This document shows, piece after piece, positions 9,317-17,305 of a stretch of DNA of 64,000 nt (within the stretch, counting starts at the first letter, position 1; each line of letters begins with the position of its first letter). The DNA comes from an uncultured Lachnospiraceae bacterium. Lineage in GTDB: Bacteria; Bacillota; Clostridia; Lachnospirales; Lachnospiraceae. Position numbers and translations under genes: made by a program. A model generated the notes under the pieces. The model worked only from the letters and a program-made list of their open reading frames with translations, searched no databases and was not told the DNA's origin. The stretch spans positions 7,693-71,692 of the forward strand of contig CAJTKA010000018.1 in the NCBI GenBank assembly GCA_910576815.1, in the 5' to 3' direction.

Positions 9317-9381
9317 AGTTCTTTCTGTTCATATATCTTTTTATATAGCTCGGCTTCTTTGGCTAAAAGAGACTTAAATAA

Positions 9382-9410
9382 ATTATAGGAAATTGACTAC
9401 TAGCCGTCAA
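9382..9410 (-). promoter_or_regulatory. Near-consensus promoter of the upstream bacteriocin unit
   Basis: Minus strand: -35 TTGACG (9405-9410), 17-bp spacer, -10 TATAAT (9382-9387). The promoter plus about 60 bp downstream is a diverged copy of the one at 8574-8602; 21 bases starting TCATATATC are identical in both (about 8518 and 9329). It probably drives the membrane-protein gene. Confidence 0.75.
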
Positions 9411-9532
9411 CTTCTATGTTCAAATTTTTTCGTGATTTATTATACTTAATGGGCGCAGTAATATCAATGACCGCATAAAATAAAATGAAATAGAAGAAGC
9501 GAAATTCGATGTGAGAAATGAAATGTGGGCAT

Positions 9533-10003
9533 TTATAGCCACAACGCTTCACTTAAGGCTTTTTGTGCCCTGACGTCTTCTAAGCATACCATCTTTACCA
9601 ACAGCCAGGCCCGTTCATCTTCTGTCATTTCCGTAAGTTTTTGTGCCGCGTGGGAATCCTGAACATTTTTAATGATCTCGCACAGACATTCTTCTTTGTA
9701 CTTGGCGCTGTTCATGGCTTCCAGCCACGCCTGCCGTTTCTTTTCCAGTATTTCAAGAAGAGCTGCTTTCGCTGTTTTTCCATCCATGATCTGTTTGATT
9801 TCATCAAGAGAAAATCCCAATGCCTTTAATTCCAGCAGTGCATTTAACTGCTGCACCTGCTCTGCCGAATAGTAGCGATACCCATTGGCAGCGTCTGTTT
9901 TCACAGGCTTAATGATGCCCTTCTTTTCATATAAACGCATTGCTTTTCTGGAAACTCCAAAAAAATCTGCGATCTCACCAATCAGCATAAGGTCGTTTTT
10001 CAT
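9533..10003 (-). CDS. MerR-family transcriptional regulator
   Basis: A 156-residue MerR-type regulator. The N-terminal winged helix is clear (LIGEIADFFGVSRKAMRLYEKKG, then GYRYYS and the QLNALLELKALGFSLDEIKQIM segment), followed by a coiled-coil dimer helix and a short C-terminal effector region ending at residue 156. The effector is unknown. The ATG at 10003 has GGAGAAG upstream; the TTG at 10018 that opens the frame lies within that ribosome site. It is the last gene of a minus-strand run behind a three-gene ABC exporter (49-bp gap), so it may control that exporter. Confidence 0.88.
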   Translation of the reverse strand: MKNDLMLIGEIADFFGVSRKAMRLYEKKGIIKPVKTDAANGYRYYSAEQVQQLNALLELKALGFSLDEIKQIMDGKTAKAALLEILEKKRQAWLEAMNSAKYKEECLCEIIKNVQDSHAAQKLTEMTEDERAWLLVKMVCLEDVRAQKALSEALWL

Positions 10004-10052
10004 ATTTTTCTTCTCCAATCCCGAAAGACTCTTCAGTGCATCTTTCTTTTAT

Positions 10053-11006
10053 TTATTCTTCTAATGTTTCAAGAATCCTGTTTACACATACGGCGTTTGC
10101 TTTTAAGTTGTTTAGGCAGGTCATGAGCATCAGCGTGCCCGTTAAAATGGAACCCCTGACCTGAAAGCAGTAAACGATATCCGAAAATGCCATGCGCCCA
10201 TGATAAATAAATTGGTATCCGATCAACAGGATCATAAGATAGCCGCTGATTCCGAAGAAACACATACCCGCATCGCTGATTGCTTTTCTGATATGTGTTT
10301 TCATATTGATTTTCAACAGTTTTCTGCTGGTTTTGGCACAGTTTTTCATCATCAATTCCTGGGCAGCATATAACAGGATGGTGTCTGCGTCAGTCAGTAA
10401 CGGCTTGATAGCGGAAGTATTCTCAGCCAAGGCTCTTTGCGATTCTTCCTTTAATTTGGGAATCGTTTTCAGCACAATCCGATCATTGATTATAAATGGA
10501 GGAATCGCAGATATCCATGTGATCCCCAGAAAAAGCAGACTGCTTTTCTGCATCAAATAGCAGGACAATGTAATATTGATGACTGCGACAATCAGATGGG
10601 GCATATTTAACGGACCGTTCATCATGGTAAAAGCCGTCTGGATATCACTGTTTAGCCTTGTCATCCATTCACCGTTGAAACGGCTGTCTATCCGCTGAAG
10701 CGGCATACTTAACATTTTTTCAAACATCTTTTTTTGTAGAAGGATTTCTACTTTTGCAGAAAATGCCGCATATTTGGTCCATATGGTTCCATTATAGACA
10801 AACAGCGCTGCGCATAGCAAGCCGTATATGACACAGTGTTTCAAAAGTGCGTCGGCATCATTCCTTTCCAGATAACCAAAAACGGATTTCATTAAATTTG
10901 CACACAGGCAGGTCATGAGAGCATCGAACGGAGACCGCAGCAAAAGTAAGAACAGATATTTACGCCAAATGCCTATCTTGCTGATCAATTTTCTAAGAGC
11001 ACCCAC
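10053..11006 (-). CDS. ABC exporter transmembrane subunit without NBD
   Basis: A 317-residue protein made only of the ABC type 1 exporter transmembrane domain: about six helices, the intracellular segment EKMLSMPLQRIDSRFNGEW, and an end at VNRILETLEE, exactly where a fused half-transporter would continue into its nucleotide-binding domain. No NBD follows; the next gene is merR. I place the start at GTG 11006, overlapping the NBD gene by 14 bases, since the frame upstream is only shadow coding. With the genes at 10993 and 11622 it makes a set TMD-NBD-TMD. The transported substrate cannot be told. Confidence 0.8.
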   Translation of the reverse strand: MGALRKLISKIGIWRKYLFLLLLRSPFDALMTCLCANLMKSVFGYLERNDADALLKHCVIYGLLCAALFVYNGTIWTKYAAFSAKVEILLQKKMFEKMLSMPLQRIDSRFNGEWMTRLNSDIQTAFTMMNGPLNMPHLIVAVINITLSCYLMQKSSLLFLGITWISAIPPFIINDRIVLKTIPKLKEESQRALAENTSAIKPLLTDADTILLYAAQELMMKNCAKTSRKLLKINMKTHIRKAISDAGMCFFGISGYLMILLIGYQFIYHGRMAFSDIVYCFQVRGSILTGTLMLMTCLNNLKANAVCVNRILETLEE

Positions 11007-11646
11007 GAGCCATCCTGCCTCCTTCCATACGATAGATGGTATAGCTGTCGTCCAAAGTTTCCAGGTGATGGGTGACATGGATCACGGTCCTGCCATCTGT
11101 TAATTTGCGCAGGGCATCCAGAACGGAATGCCCGGTATCCTGATCCAGTGCCGAAATTGGCTCATCCAGCAAAATGACAGGGGCATCCTTACAAAGTGCT
11201 CTGGCGATTTGGATTCTCTGCGCCTGCCCGCCTGATACCTGATTTCCCCGTTCCCCTACATTGGTGTCCAGCCCGTTCGGAAGGTGTTCGATCCACTTTG
11301 TAAGACTTGCATTTTCGCAGGCCGCTCGGACTGCTTCATCTGTAATCGGGTGACCGCAGGTAATATTATCTCTTATGGATAATGGGAAAAGGCTGTTACT
11401 TTGCATCACAAGCGATACCTGCTTTCTTATCTTCTCAAGGCTATGTTCACCCGCTATGACAGCCGTTCCTTGATCAGGCGCATAAAGACCCGCAAGGATT
11501 TTAAGCAGCGTACTTTTGCCGCATCCGCTGTCTCCGACGATACCGATGTGTTCACCGGGGTTGGCCCTGAGAGATAAGTTATTTATCACCATATGATTCC
11601 CATAAGAAAAGGAAATATTTTCTAAGTAAACTGCGTATGGAAACAT
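10993..11646 (-). CDS. ABC exporter ATP-binding subunit, stand-alone NBD
   Basis: A 217-residue stand-alone nucleotide-binding domain of exporter type: A-loop region LENISFSYG, Walker A GDSGCGKST, Q-loop VMQSNSLFPLSI, signature VSGGQAQRIQIARAL, Walker B VILLDEPISALD and H-loop THH. It starts at ATG 11646 with GGAGGG 7 bases upstream, and overlaps the preceding TMD gene by 25 bases in another frame, so it is probably translationally coupled. Sequence on both sides of the overlap resembles a half-transporter that has been cut into two proteins between TMD and NBD. Confidence 0.9.
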   Translation of the reverse strand: MFPYAVYLENISFSYGNHMVINNLSLRANPGEHIGIVGDSGCGKSTLLKILAGLYAPDQGTAVIAGEHSLEKIRKQVSLVMQSNSLFPLSIRDNITCGHPITDEAVRAACENASLTKWIEHLPNGLDTNVGERGNQVSGGQAQRIQIARALCKDAPVILLDEPISALDQDTGHSVLDALRKLTDGRTVIHVTHHLETLDDSYTIYRMEGGRMARGCS

Positions 11647-12584
11647 AATTTTCCCTCCAATCTGTCAGCAGAGGCACGAAATCGTCTGAAAGAGGCATAG
11701 ATTCCCGGCATATTCTGCAGGAAGCCGGAAATACTTCCCGACAGATTGATAAAGATATAAAAAGTCCCCAGGCTGATTTCTCCGTGAATCACCATAGCTC
11801 CGCCGGATCCAAGCAATAACAGAAGGGGTACAAAGGAAAGCACGCCCGAAAGAGACATCAGTTTGGCTGTGATTCGTTCCTTCTTAACGGCTGCCTTACC
11901 CCATTGAGAAAGCGCCTCCTCCATAGAGCCTTTGATCAGCTGACAGGCGTCGTAGATCTGAATGATTGGAAATAATCCCAAAATCATGTCAGCCAATCCG
12001 TTGATTTTTTGTTTGCTGTTTTGGCATTGCCGTGTCTCGTTTTGAATGATCTTGCTGGAAAAGGAGCAATAGGCAATCAGCGGGAGCACGGGAACGACAG
12101 AAAGCAGAGTCAATTTTAAGTTCTGACAAAGCAGAAATAAAACCGTGACGACAAACGCACCAAACTGTTTCATCAGAGGAAAAAGACTTTCCGTCAAATA
12201 AGCAGAGATTTCCTGCAGCTCATTTTGCATGGTGGACTGTTCTTCTCCCACATTGAGCTTTGAAATGGTTCGCGGATCACTTTGTAAATAAGATTTTGCA
12301 TAACCCATCCGCAGCTCATGTGCAAACATTTCGCAGGTATAGGAGGAAAGAAACAATGAAGCAAATTCGCTGATCGTGTGGATCAAAACGACTAATATTC
12401 CAAGGGTAAAAAAGACAGCCGTTTCCTTCTTGAAAGAAAAGAAATCTGCATTTCCAAGCAGATCCAGCAGCTGTGCCAAAAATTTGTTCCAGCATAAATT
12501 GATAATGACAGACAGGAAGGTGAACAGAACTGCCATCATAAAAAGGATTTTGTGTAATTTGATCAGCTGCTTTAACAGTTTCAT
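11622..12584 (-). CDS. ABC exporter transmembrane subunit
   Basis: A 320-residue type 1 exporter transmembrane domain, first gene of the exporter set. It has about six hydrophobic segments, starting LFMMAVLFTFLSVIINLCW, and the coupling-helix region ESLFPLMKQFGAF. It ends RRFRASADRLEG plus nine residues in the frame that overlaps the NBD start. The ATG at 12584 has an AGGAG site 7-8 bases upstream. The intergenic region upstream is divergent to acpP and holds no obvious promoter for this strand. Confidence 0.85.
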   Translation of the reverse strand: MKLLKQLIKLHKILFMMAVLFTFLSVIINLCWNKFLAQLLDLLGNADFFSFKKETAVFFTLGILVVLIHTISEFASLFLSSYTCEMFAHELRMGYAKSYLQSDPRTISKLNVGEEQSTMQNELQEISAYLTESLFPLMKQFGAFVVTVLFLLCQNLKLTLLSVVPVLPLIAYCSFSSKIIQNETRQCQNSKQKINGLADMILGLFPIIQIYDACQLIKGSMEEALSQWGKAAVKKERITAKLMSLSGVLSFVPLLLLLGSGGAMVIHGEISLGTFYIFINLSGSISGFLQNMPGIYASFRRFRASADRLEGKLCFHTQFT

Positions 12585-12757
12585 AACAGTTCTCCTGCTT
12601 CTCTTTGGGGGATTGGCGTGACTTTGAAAATTGTTTTTTACAAGTGTAAGCTATGTCCCAGGGGCAGGGTCAAGCAGGAAAACACATTCTTGTGCTAAAA
12701 AATGCAATATTTGTTGCAAAGAGATTGACAAAATAGTAAGAATCCGTAAAAATAGGA

Positions 12758-12800
12758 TTGACAAACGTCCGGGCAGGACATATACTTTGAATGTCAAACT
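12758..12800 (+). promoter_or_regulatory. acpP promoter with overlapping FabT-type operator
   Basis: -35 TTGACA (12758-12763), 17-bp spacer, -10 TATACT (12781-12786). The 17-bp palindrome ACTTTGAATGTCAAACT (12784-12800) starts inside the -10 box and covers the expected start site, an ideal place for repression. It fits the FabT (MarR family) consensus ANTTTGANNNTCAAANT known from streptococcal fatty acid genes. A second TTGACA at 12725-12730 has no good -10 partner. No fabT gene is in the window, so the repressor would be encoded elsewhere. Confidence 0.75.
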
Positions 12801-12830
12801 ATTTTATATGACGAAAAGGAGAACGGAGAA

Positions 12831-13064
12831 ATGTTAGAGAGAGTTATTGAGATCATTCAGGAGCAGTTAAACTTGGACGGTGTAGAAATCACCGAGGAAT
12901 CGTCTTTTAAAGAGGATCTGGGTGCGGATTCTCTGGATTTGTTTGAGCTGGTAATGGCTTTTGAGGAGGAGTACGGTGTGGAGATCCCTTCCGAAGATCT
13001 GGAGCAGATCACGACCGTAGGCGCTGTTGTAGAGTATATGAAAAGTAAAGGCGTTGAGGCGTAA
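12831..13064 (+). CDS. acpP: Acyl carrier protein
   Basis: A 77-residue acidic acyl carrier protein. Ser34 in GADSLDLFEL is the 4'-phosphopantetheine attachment site. It carries growing acyl chains between the Fab enzymes encoded just downstream. The ATG at 12831 is preceded by AAGGAGAACGGAG. It opens the fatty acid cluster and lies behind a strong promoter with a FabT-type operator. Confidence 0.97.
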   Translation: MLERVIEIIQEQLNLDGVEITEESSFKEDLGADSLDLFELVMAFEEEYGVEIPSEDLEQITTVGAVVEYMKSKGVEA

Positions 13065-13097
13065 GCTGCCGAGCGACGATCAGTTAGAGGATATCAA

Positions 13098-14027
13098 ATG
13101 AAGACGAAAATTACGGAGCTTTTGGGGATCGAATATCCGATCATCCAGGGCGGTATGGCATGGGTAGCTGAGTATCATCTGGCAGCGGCGGTGTCCGAGG
13201 CGGGTGGTCTTGGTATCATTGGCGCGGGCGGCGCGCCGGCATCCTTTGTCAGGGAGCAGATTCAGAAGACGAAGGAGCTGACAAAAAAGCCTTTTGGCGT
13301 CAATGTAATGCTGATGAATCCCGAGGCGGACGAGATCGCGAAAGTGATCGTCGACGAGGGCGTGCAAGTGGTAACGACTGGTGCAGGTAATCCGGGCAAG
13401 TATTTGGCTGACTGGAAAGCTGCGGGCATTAAGGTGGCGCCCGTGGTTGCAAGTGTGGCACTGGCAAAAATGATGGAGCGTGCCGGGGTTGACGCAGTGA
13501 TCGCGGAGGGTACGGAATCCGGCGGCCATATCGGTTCGGCGACGACCATGACGCTTGTGCCCCAGGTGGTGGATGCGGTGAGCATTCCCGTGATCGCGGC
13601 AGGCGGCATTGCAGACGGCAGAGGATTTGCCGCGGCGATGATGCTGGGCGCGGAGGCGGTGCAGATGGGCACCCGTTTTGTGGTGGCGAAAGAGTCCATC
13701 GTACATGAAAATTATAAGAAAAAAATCCTGGCGGCGAAGGATATTGACTCTGAGGTAACGGGTACGACCCACGGTCATCCGGTGCGCCAGATCCGCAACA
13801 ATATGACCAGAGAGTACATAAAGCTTGAGAAGGCAGGAGCGCCGTTCGAGGAGCTGGAGCATCTGACGCTGGGTGCGCTGCGTAAGGCTGTTGTAGAGGG
13901 CGATACCGTGAACGGTACGCTGATGGCAGGCCAGATCGCAGGCATGATCAAGGAGGAGATGACCTGTGCGGAGATGATCCATGAGATCATGGAGCAGGCA
14001 GAGTCTCTCTTGCAGGGCAGGGCTTAA
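13098..14027 (+). CDS. fabK: Enoyl-ACP reductase II (FMN-dependent)
   Basis: A 309-residue FabK of the nitronate monooxygenase-like TIM-barrel family. It reduces trans-2-enoyl-ACP with NAD(P)H and FMN, the last step of each elongation cycle in organisms without FabI. Signature parts are PIIQGGMAWVAEYHLAAAVS at the N-terminus, ESGGHIG, PVIAAGGIADGRG and GAEAVQMGTRF. Gene position right after acpP and before fabD matches Firmicute fab operons. A terminator-like hairpin follows at 14042. Confidence 0.93.
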   Translation: MKTKITELLGIEYPIIQGGMAWVAEYHLAAAVSEAGGLGIIGAGGAPASFVREQIQKTKELTKKPFGVNVMLMNPEADEIAKVIVDEGVQVVTTGAGNPGKYLADWKAAGIKVAPVVASVALAKMMERAGVDAVIAEGTESGGHIGSATTMTLVPQVVDAVSIPVIAAGGIADGRGFAAAMMLGAEAVQMGTRFVVAKESIVHENYKKKILAAKDIDSEVTGTTHGHPVRQIRNNMTREYIKLEKAGAPFEELEHLTLGALRKAVVEGDTVNGTLMAGQIAGMIKEEMTCAEMIHEIMEQAESLLQGRA

Positions 14028-14041
14028 TAGAATATTTTGGC

Positions 14042-14074
14042 GGAGAATGCCAACAGTTGGCATTCTCCTTTTTC
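14042..14074 (+). terminator. Hairpin with T-run between fabK and fabD
   Basis: GGAGAATGCCAA (14042-14053) pairs perfectly with TTGGCATTCTCC (14057-14068) over a 3-nt loop and is followed by five T. It is a strong intrinsic terminator shape inside the fab cluster, so it could attenuate fabD and later genes or separate two transcripts. Confidence 0.8.
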
Positions 14075-14084
14075 TAAACTAAAT

Positions 14085-14101
14085 ACTTTGAAATTCAAAC
14101 T
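14085..14101 (+). promoter_or_regulatory. Second FabT-type operator, upstream of fabD
   Basis: ACTTTGAAATTCAAACT is a 17-bp palindrome almost identical to the acpP operator (both read ACTTTGA...TCAAACT). It lies 31 bp before the fabD ATG and just after the terminator. A weak promoter may overlap it (TTGGCA 14057, AATACT 14082, spacing 19), which I trust little. Confidence 0.7.
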
Positions 14102-14132
14102 AATTGAAGCAATCGGAATGGAGGAAGGTTTT

Positions 14133-15050
14133 ATGGGTAAAATTGCTTTTATGTTCCCAGGACAGGGAGCACAGTATGTGGGGATGGGTAAAGATTTTTA
14201 CGAGCAGATCCCAGTCTGTAAAGAGATGTTTGAGCTGGCGGGCAAGGCAAGTGGGCTGGATGTGGCGGCTCTCTGCTTTGAGGAAAATGAGCAGATCAAC
14301 ATTACGGAGTACACGCAGATCGCTATGCTGGCAGCAGAGGTAGCGATGTTAAAGGCTGTCGAGGAGAAAGGCGTGAAGCCCGATGTGACAGGGGGACTCA
14401 GCTTAGGCGAGTACGGCGCTCTGGTGGCAAGCGGCGTGATGAGTCCTGAGGATGTCTTTCAGATCGTGAGAAAGCGCGGCATCTATATGCAGGAGGCGGT
14501 GCCAAACGGCGGCGCGATGGTGGCGGTACTGGGTCTGGATACGGCAGTGATTGAAAAGATTTGTGAGGAGACTCCCGGGATGGTGACGATCGCAAATTAT
14601 AACTGCCCCGGTCAGATCGTGATTACAGGCGAGGAGACTGCGGCGCAGGCGGCAGTGGAGAAACTGACGGCAGCAGGCGCTAAGCGGTGTGTGACTTTGA
14701 ATGTGAGCGGCCCCTTCCATTCTCCGCTGCTTGTGGGTGCAGGAGAGAAATTAGCGAAAGAACTTGAAAATGTGGAAATCCATGATATCGCCATTCCTTA
14801 CATTGCCAATGTGACGGCGGATTATGTGAAGGACAAGGCGGATGTAAAGCCGCTTTTGGAGAAGCAGGTTTCCTCCTCCGTGAAGTGGCAGCAGACCGTG
14901 GAGCGGATGATCGCGGACGGTGTGGACACGTTCGTGGAAATCGGACCGGGCAAGACGCTTTCCGGATTTATGCGTAAGATCAACAAGGAGATGAAGGTCA
15001 TCAATATCGAGAAGGTGGAGGATTTGGAGAAACTTTCTGGTTTGTGCTGA
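14133..15050 (+). CDS. fabD: Malonyl-CoA:ACP transacylase
   Basis: A 305-residue FabD that moves malonyl from CoA to ACP. It has the GQGAQ motif near the start, nucleophile Ser90 in GLSLGEYGALVASG and the catalytic His196 in GPFHSPLL. The ATG at 14133 has a GGAGGAAGG site at about 14120; upstream codons in the same frame overlap the terminator and operator and are not translated. No acetyl-CoA carboxylase genes accompany it here. Confidence 0.96.
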   Translation: MGKIAFMFPGQGAQYVGMGKDFYEQIPVCKEMFELAGKASGLDVAALCFEENEQINITEYTQIAMLAAEVAMLKAVEEKGVKPDVTGGLSLGEYGALVASGVMSPEDVFQIVRKRGIYMQEAVPNGGAMVAVLGLDTAVIEKICEETPGMVTIANYNCPGQIVITGEETAAQAAVEKLTAAGAKRCVTLNVSGPFHSPLLVGAGEKLAKELENVEIHDIAIPYIANVTADYVKDKADVKPLLEKQVSSSVKWQQTVERMIADGVDTFVEIGPGKTLSGFMRKINKEMKVINIEKVEDLEKLSGLC

Positions 15051-15110
15051 TGCTCAATCGACAAAGCAATTTGCGGATGGTAATGAAAGAAAATAATTAG
15101 GAGGACAGAT

Positions 15111-15851
15111 ATGTTTACAGGAAAAGTAGCGCTCGTGACGGGCGCGGGCCGCGGTATCGGGCGGGAGATTGCGCTGACGCTGGCGGAATACGGCGCGGAT
15201 GTGATCGTGAATTACAACGGTTCCAAAGAGAAAGCAGAGGAGGTCGTTTCTCAGATCGAGGCAATGGGAAGAAAGGCGGCGGCAGTGCAGTGCAGCGTGT
15301 CGGATCACGAGGCCTGCGGGAAGATGATAACCGATATGCTGGCTGCGTTTGGACATATTGACATTTTAGTGAACAATGCGGGTATTACCAGAGACAATCT
15401 GATGATCAAGATGACGGAGGAAGATTTCGACGCGGTCATCGATACCAACCTGAAAGGGACGTTCAATACCATTAAGCATATGTACCGTCCTTTCTTGAAG
15501 CAGAAGGCGGGCAGGATCATCAATCTATCTTCTGTGTCGGGAGTGCTTGGTAATGCGGGACAGGCTAATTATGCGGCGTCCAAGGCGGGTGTGATTGGGC
15601 TGACAAAGTCCATGGCGAGAGAACTTGCGAGCAGGAATATCACGGTCAACGCGGTGGCGCCGGGCTTTATCGATACGGATATGACGCAGGCCATGACGGA
15701 TGCGGCAAAAGAGGCGACCCTTTCGCAGATTCCCTTAAAGAGAGTGGGAACGACGAAAGATATTGCGGAGACGGTGGCGTTTCTTGCAAGCGATAAGGCG
15801 GGATATATCACCGGGCAGGTGATTTCTGTCGATGGAGGAATGGCGATTTGA
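15111..15851 (+). CDS. fabG: 3-oxoacyl-ACP reductase
   Basis: A 246-residue short-chain dehydrogenase that reduces 3-oxoacyl-ACP with NADPH. It has the TGAGRGIG cofactor motif, NNAG, the catalytic serine (140/141), Tyr154 and Lys158 in the arrangement INLSS...YAASK, and the C-terminal GQVISVDGGMAI. The ATG at 15111 has an AGGAGGA site. It sits between fabD and fabF as in other Firmicutes; a 134-bp inverted-repeat element follows before fabF. Confidence 0.96.
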   Translation: MFTGKVALVTGAGRGIGREIALTLAEYGADVIVNYNGSKEKAEEVVSQIEAMGRKAAAVQCSVSDHEACGKMITDMLAAFGHIDILVNNAGITRDNLMIKMTEEDFDAVIDTNLKGTFNTIKHMYRPFLKQKAGRIINLSSVSGVLGNAGQANYAASKAGVIGLTKSMARELASRNITVNAVAPGFIDTDMTQAMTDAAKEATLSQIPLKRVGTTKDIAETVAFLASDKAGYITGQVISVDGGMAI

Positions 15852-15867
15852 TTTTTGACAATGCGAC

Positions 15868-16001
15868 GCTTGGACGAGATCATATTCTGCGTCGCCGCGC
15901 TCTCGCTCCGTGAAAAACGCAGCGGATACTAGGCTCGTGAAAACCTCGCCAAGTACCGGCGCTTTTCAAGGGGCTCCTTGAGAATATGATCTCATCCAAG
16001 C
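15868..16001. repeat. 134-bp element with 21-bp terminal inverted repeats
   Basis: The left arm 15868-15888 (GCTTGGACGAG...) and the right arm 15981-16001 (...CTCATCCAAGC) are reverse complements over 21 bases with a single mismatch. The 92 bases between are GC-rich and contain no open frame. It lies wholly between fabG and fabF. It looks like a MITE or a REP-type element; as RNA it would form one long hairpin in the fab transcript. No T-run follows, so it is not a terminator. Confidence 0.7.
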
Positions 16002-16057
16002 TGTGTATCGGGAAAAGAAACATTACAAATATGTCAATAATAAAAAGGAGTTTGAGT

Positions 16058-17293
16058 ATGAGCAGACGAGTAGTAGTAACAGGTATGGGTGCAATCACGC
16101 CGATTGGTCTGAGTGTAAACGAATTTTGGGCGGGGGTAAAGGAAGGAAAGATTGGTTTTGCCCCGATCACGAAGTTTGACGCTTCCGAGTTTAAGTGTAA
16201 ACTGGCGGCGGAAGTCAAGGATTTTGACGGCAAGAATTACATGGATTTTAAGGCGGCCAAGAGAATGGAGCCGTTTTCTCAGTATGCGGTGGCGGCGGCG
16301 AAGGAAGCGCTGGAAGACGCAGGGATCGATATGGAGAAGGAAGATCCTTATCGCGTAGGCGTGGCGGTCGGTTCGGGCACGGGTTCGTTGCAGGCGATGG
16401 AGCGTTCTCACAGCAGACTGCTGGAAAAGGGGCCTTCCCGCATTGAGCCGCTCTTTGTGCCGCTCACCATCTCCAACATGGCGGCGGGCAATGTGTCGAT
16501 TCAGTTTGGATTAAAAGGAAAGAGCATCAATGTGGTGACGGCCTGTGCCACGGGAACAAACTCGATTGGTGAGGCGTTCCGTACCATTCAGTATGGCGAT
16601 GCGGAAGTGATGGTAGCGGGCGGCACCGAAGGCAGCGTATGTCCCATCGGTATCGGCGGCTTTTCCGCGCTGACGGCGCTGACCTCCTCCGAGGATCCTG
16701 GGCGCTGCTCGATTCCCTTTGATAAGGAGCGCAGCGGCTTTGTGATGGGCGAAGGCGCGGGCATCGTGGTGCTGGAGGAGTTAGAGCACGCGAAAGCAAG
16801 AGGCGCAAAGATTTACGCGGAGGTGGCGGGCTACGGCTGTTCTTCCGACGCATATCACATCACTTCTCCCGCGGAAGACGGTGCAGGCGCGGCCAAGGCA
16901 ATGGAGTATGCGGTGAAAGACGCAGGCCTGAATTTAGACGATATTACGTATATCAATGCGCATGGAACCAGCACGCATCACAACGATTTGTTTGAGACGA
17001 GGGCAATCAAGCTGCTCTTTGGCGATCACGCGAAAAATATCAAGATCAATTCCACCAAGTCCATGGTAGGCCATCTTCTGGGTGCGGCAGGCGCGATCGA
17101 GTTTGTCACTTGCGTAAAGGAATTGCAGGAGGGCTATATCCATCGCACAGTCGGTTATCAGGTGCCGGACGAGGAGTGCGATCTGGACTACTGCAAAGAG
17201 GCCTGTGAGACGGATGTCGAGTATGCGCTTTCTAATTCGCTGGGCTTTGGCGGACACAATGCGAGCCTGGTCGTGAAGAAATACCACGAATAG
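16058..17293 (+). CDS. fabF: 3-oxoacyl-ACP synthase II
   Basis: A 411-residue condensing enzyme for chain elongation. The catalytic triad is visible: Cys163 (TACATGTNS), His302 (NAHGTSTHHND) and His339 (KSMVGHLLGAAG). The N-terminus SRRVVVTGMGAITPIG is typical. The ATG at 16058 has an AAGGAG site at 16045-16050; the frame upstream runs through the inverted-repeat element and is not coding. fabZ follows 12 bp downstream. Confidence 0.96.
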   Translation: MSRRVVVTGMGAITPIGLSVNEFWAGVKEGKIGFAPITKFDASEFKCKLAAEVKDFDGKNYMDFKAAKRMEPFSQYAVAAAKEALEDAGIDMEKEDPYRVGVAVGSGTGSLQAMERSHSRLLEKGPSRIEPLFVPLTISNMAAGNVSIQFGLKGKSINVVTACATGTNSIGEAFRTIQYGDAEVMVAGGTEGSVCPIGIGGFSALTALTSSEDPGRCSIPFDKERSGFVMGEGAGIVVLEELEHAKARGAKIYAEVAGYGCSSDAYHITSPAEDGAGAAKAMEYAVKDAGLNLDDITYINAHGTSTHHNDLFETRAIKLLFGDHAKNIKINSTKSMVGHLLGAAGAIEFVTCVKELQEGYIHRTVGYQVPDEECDLDYCKEACETDVEYALSNSLGFGGHNASLVVKKYHE

Positions 17294-17305
17294 GAGGATT
17301 CAAAA

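Noticed and set aside
12725..12753. Second acpP promoter from TTGACA at 12725
   Set aside because: At 17-bp spacing the -10 would be AAAAAT, too poor to claim.
13080..14063. 327-codon minus-strand open frame opposite fabK
   Set aside because: Its translation is His/Arg/Leu-rich, without domains, and it is antisense of a clear fabK; GC bias of the sense gene explains it.
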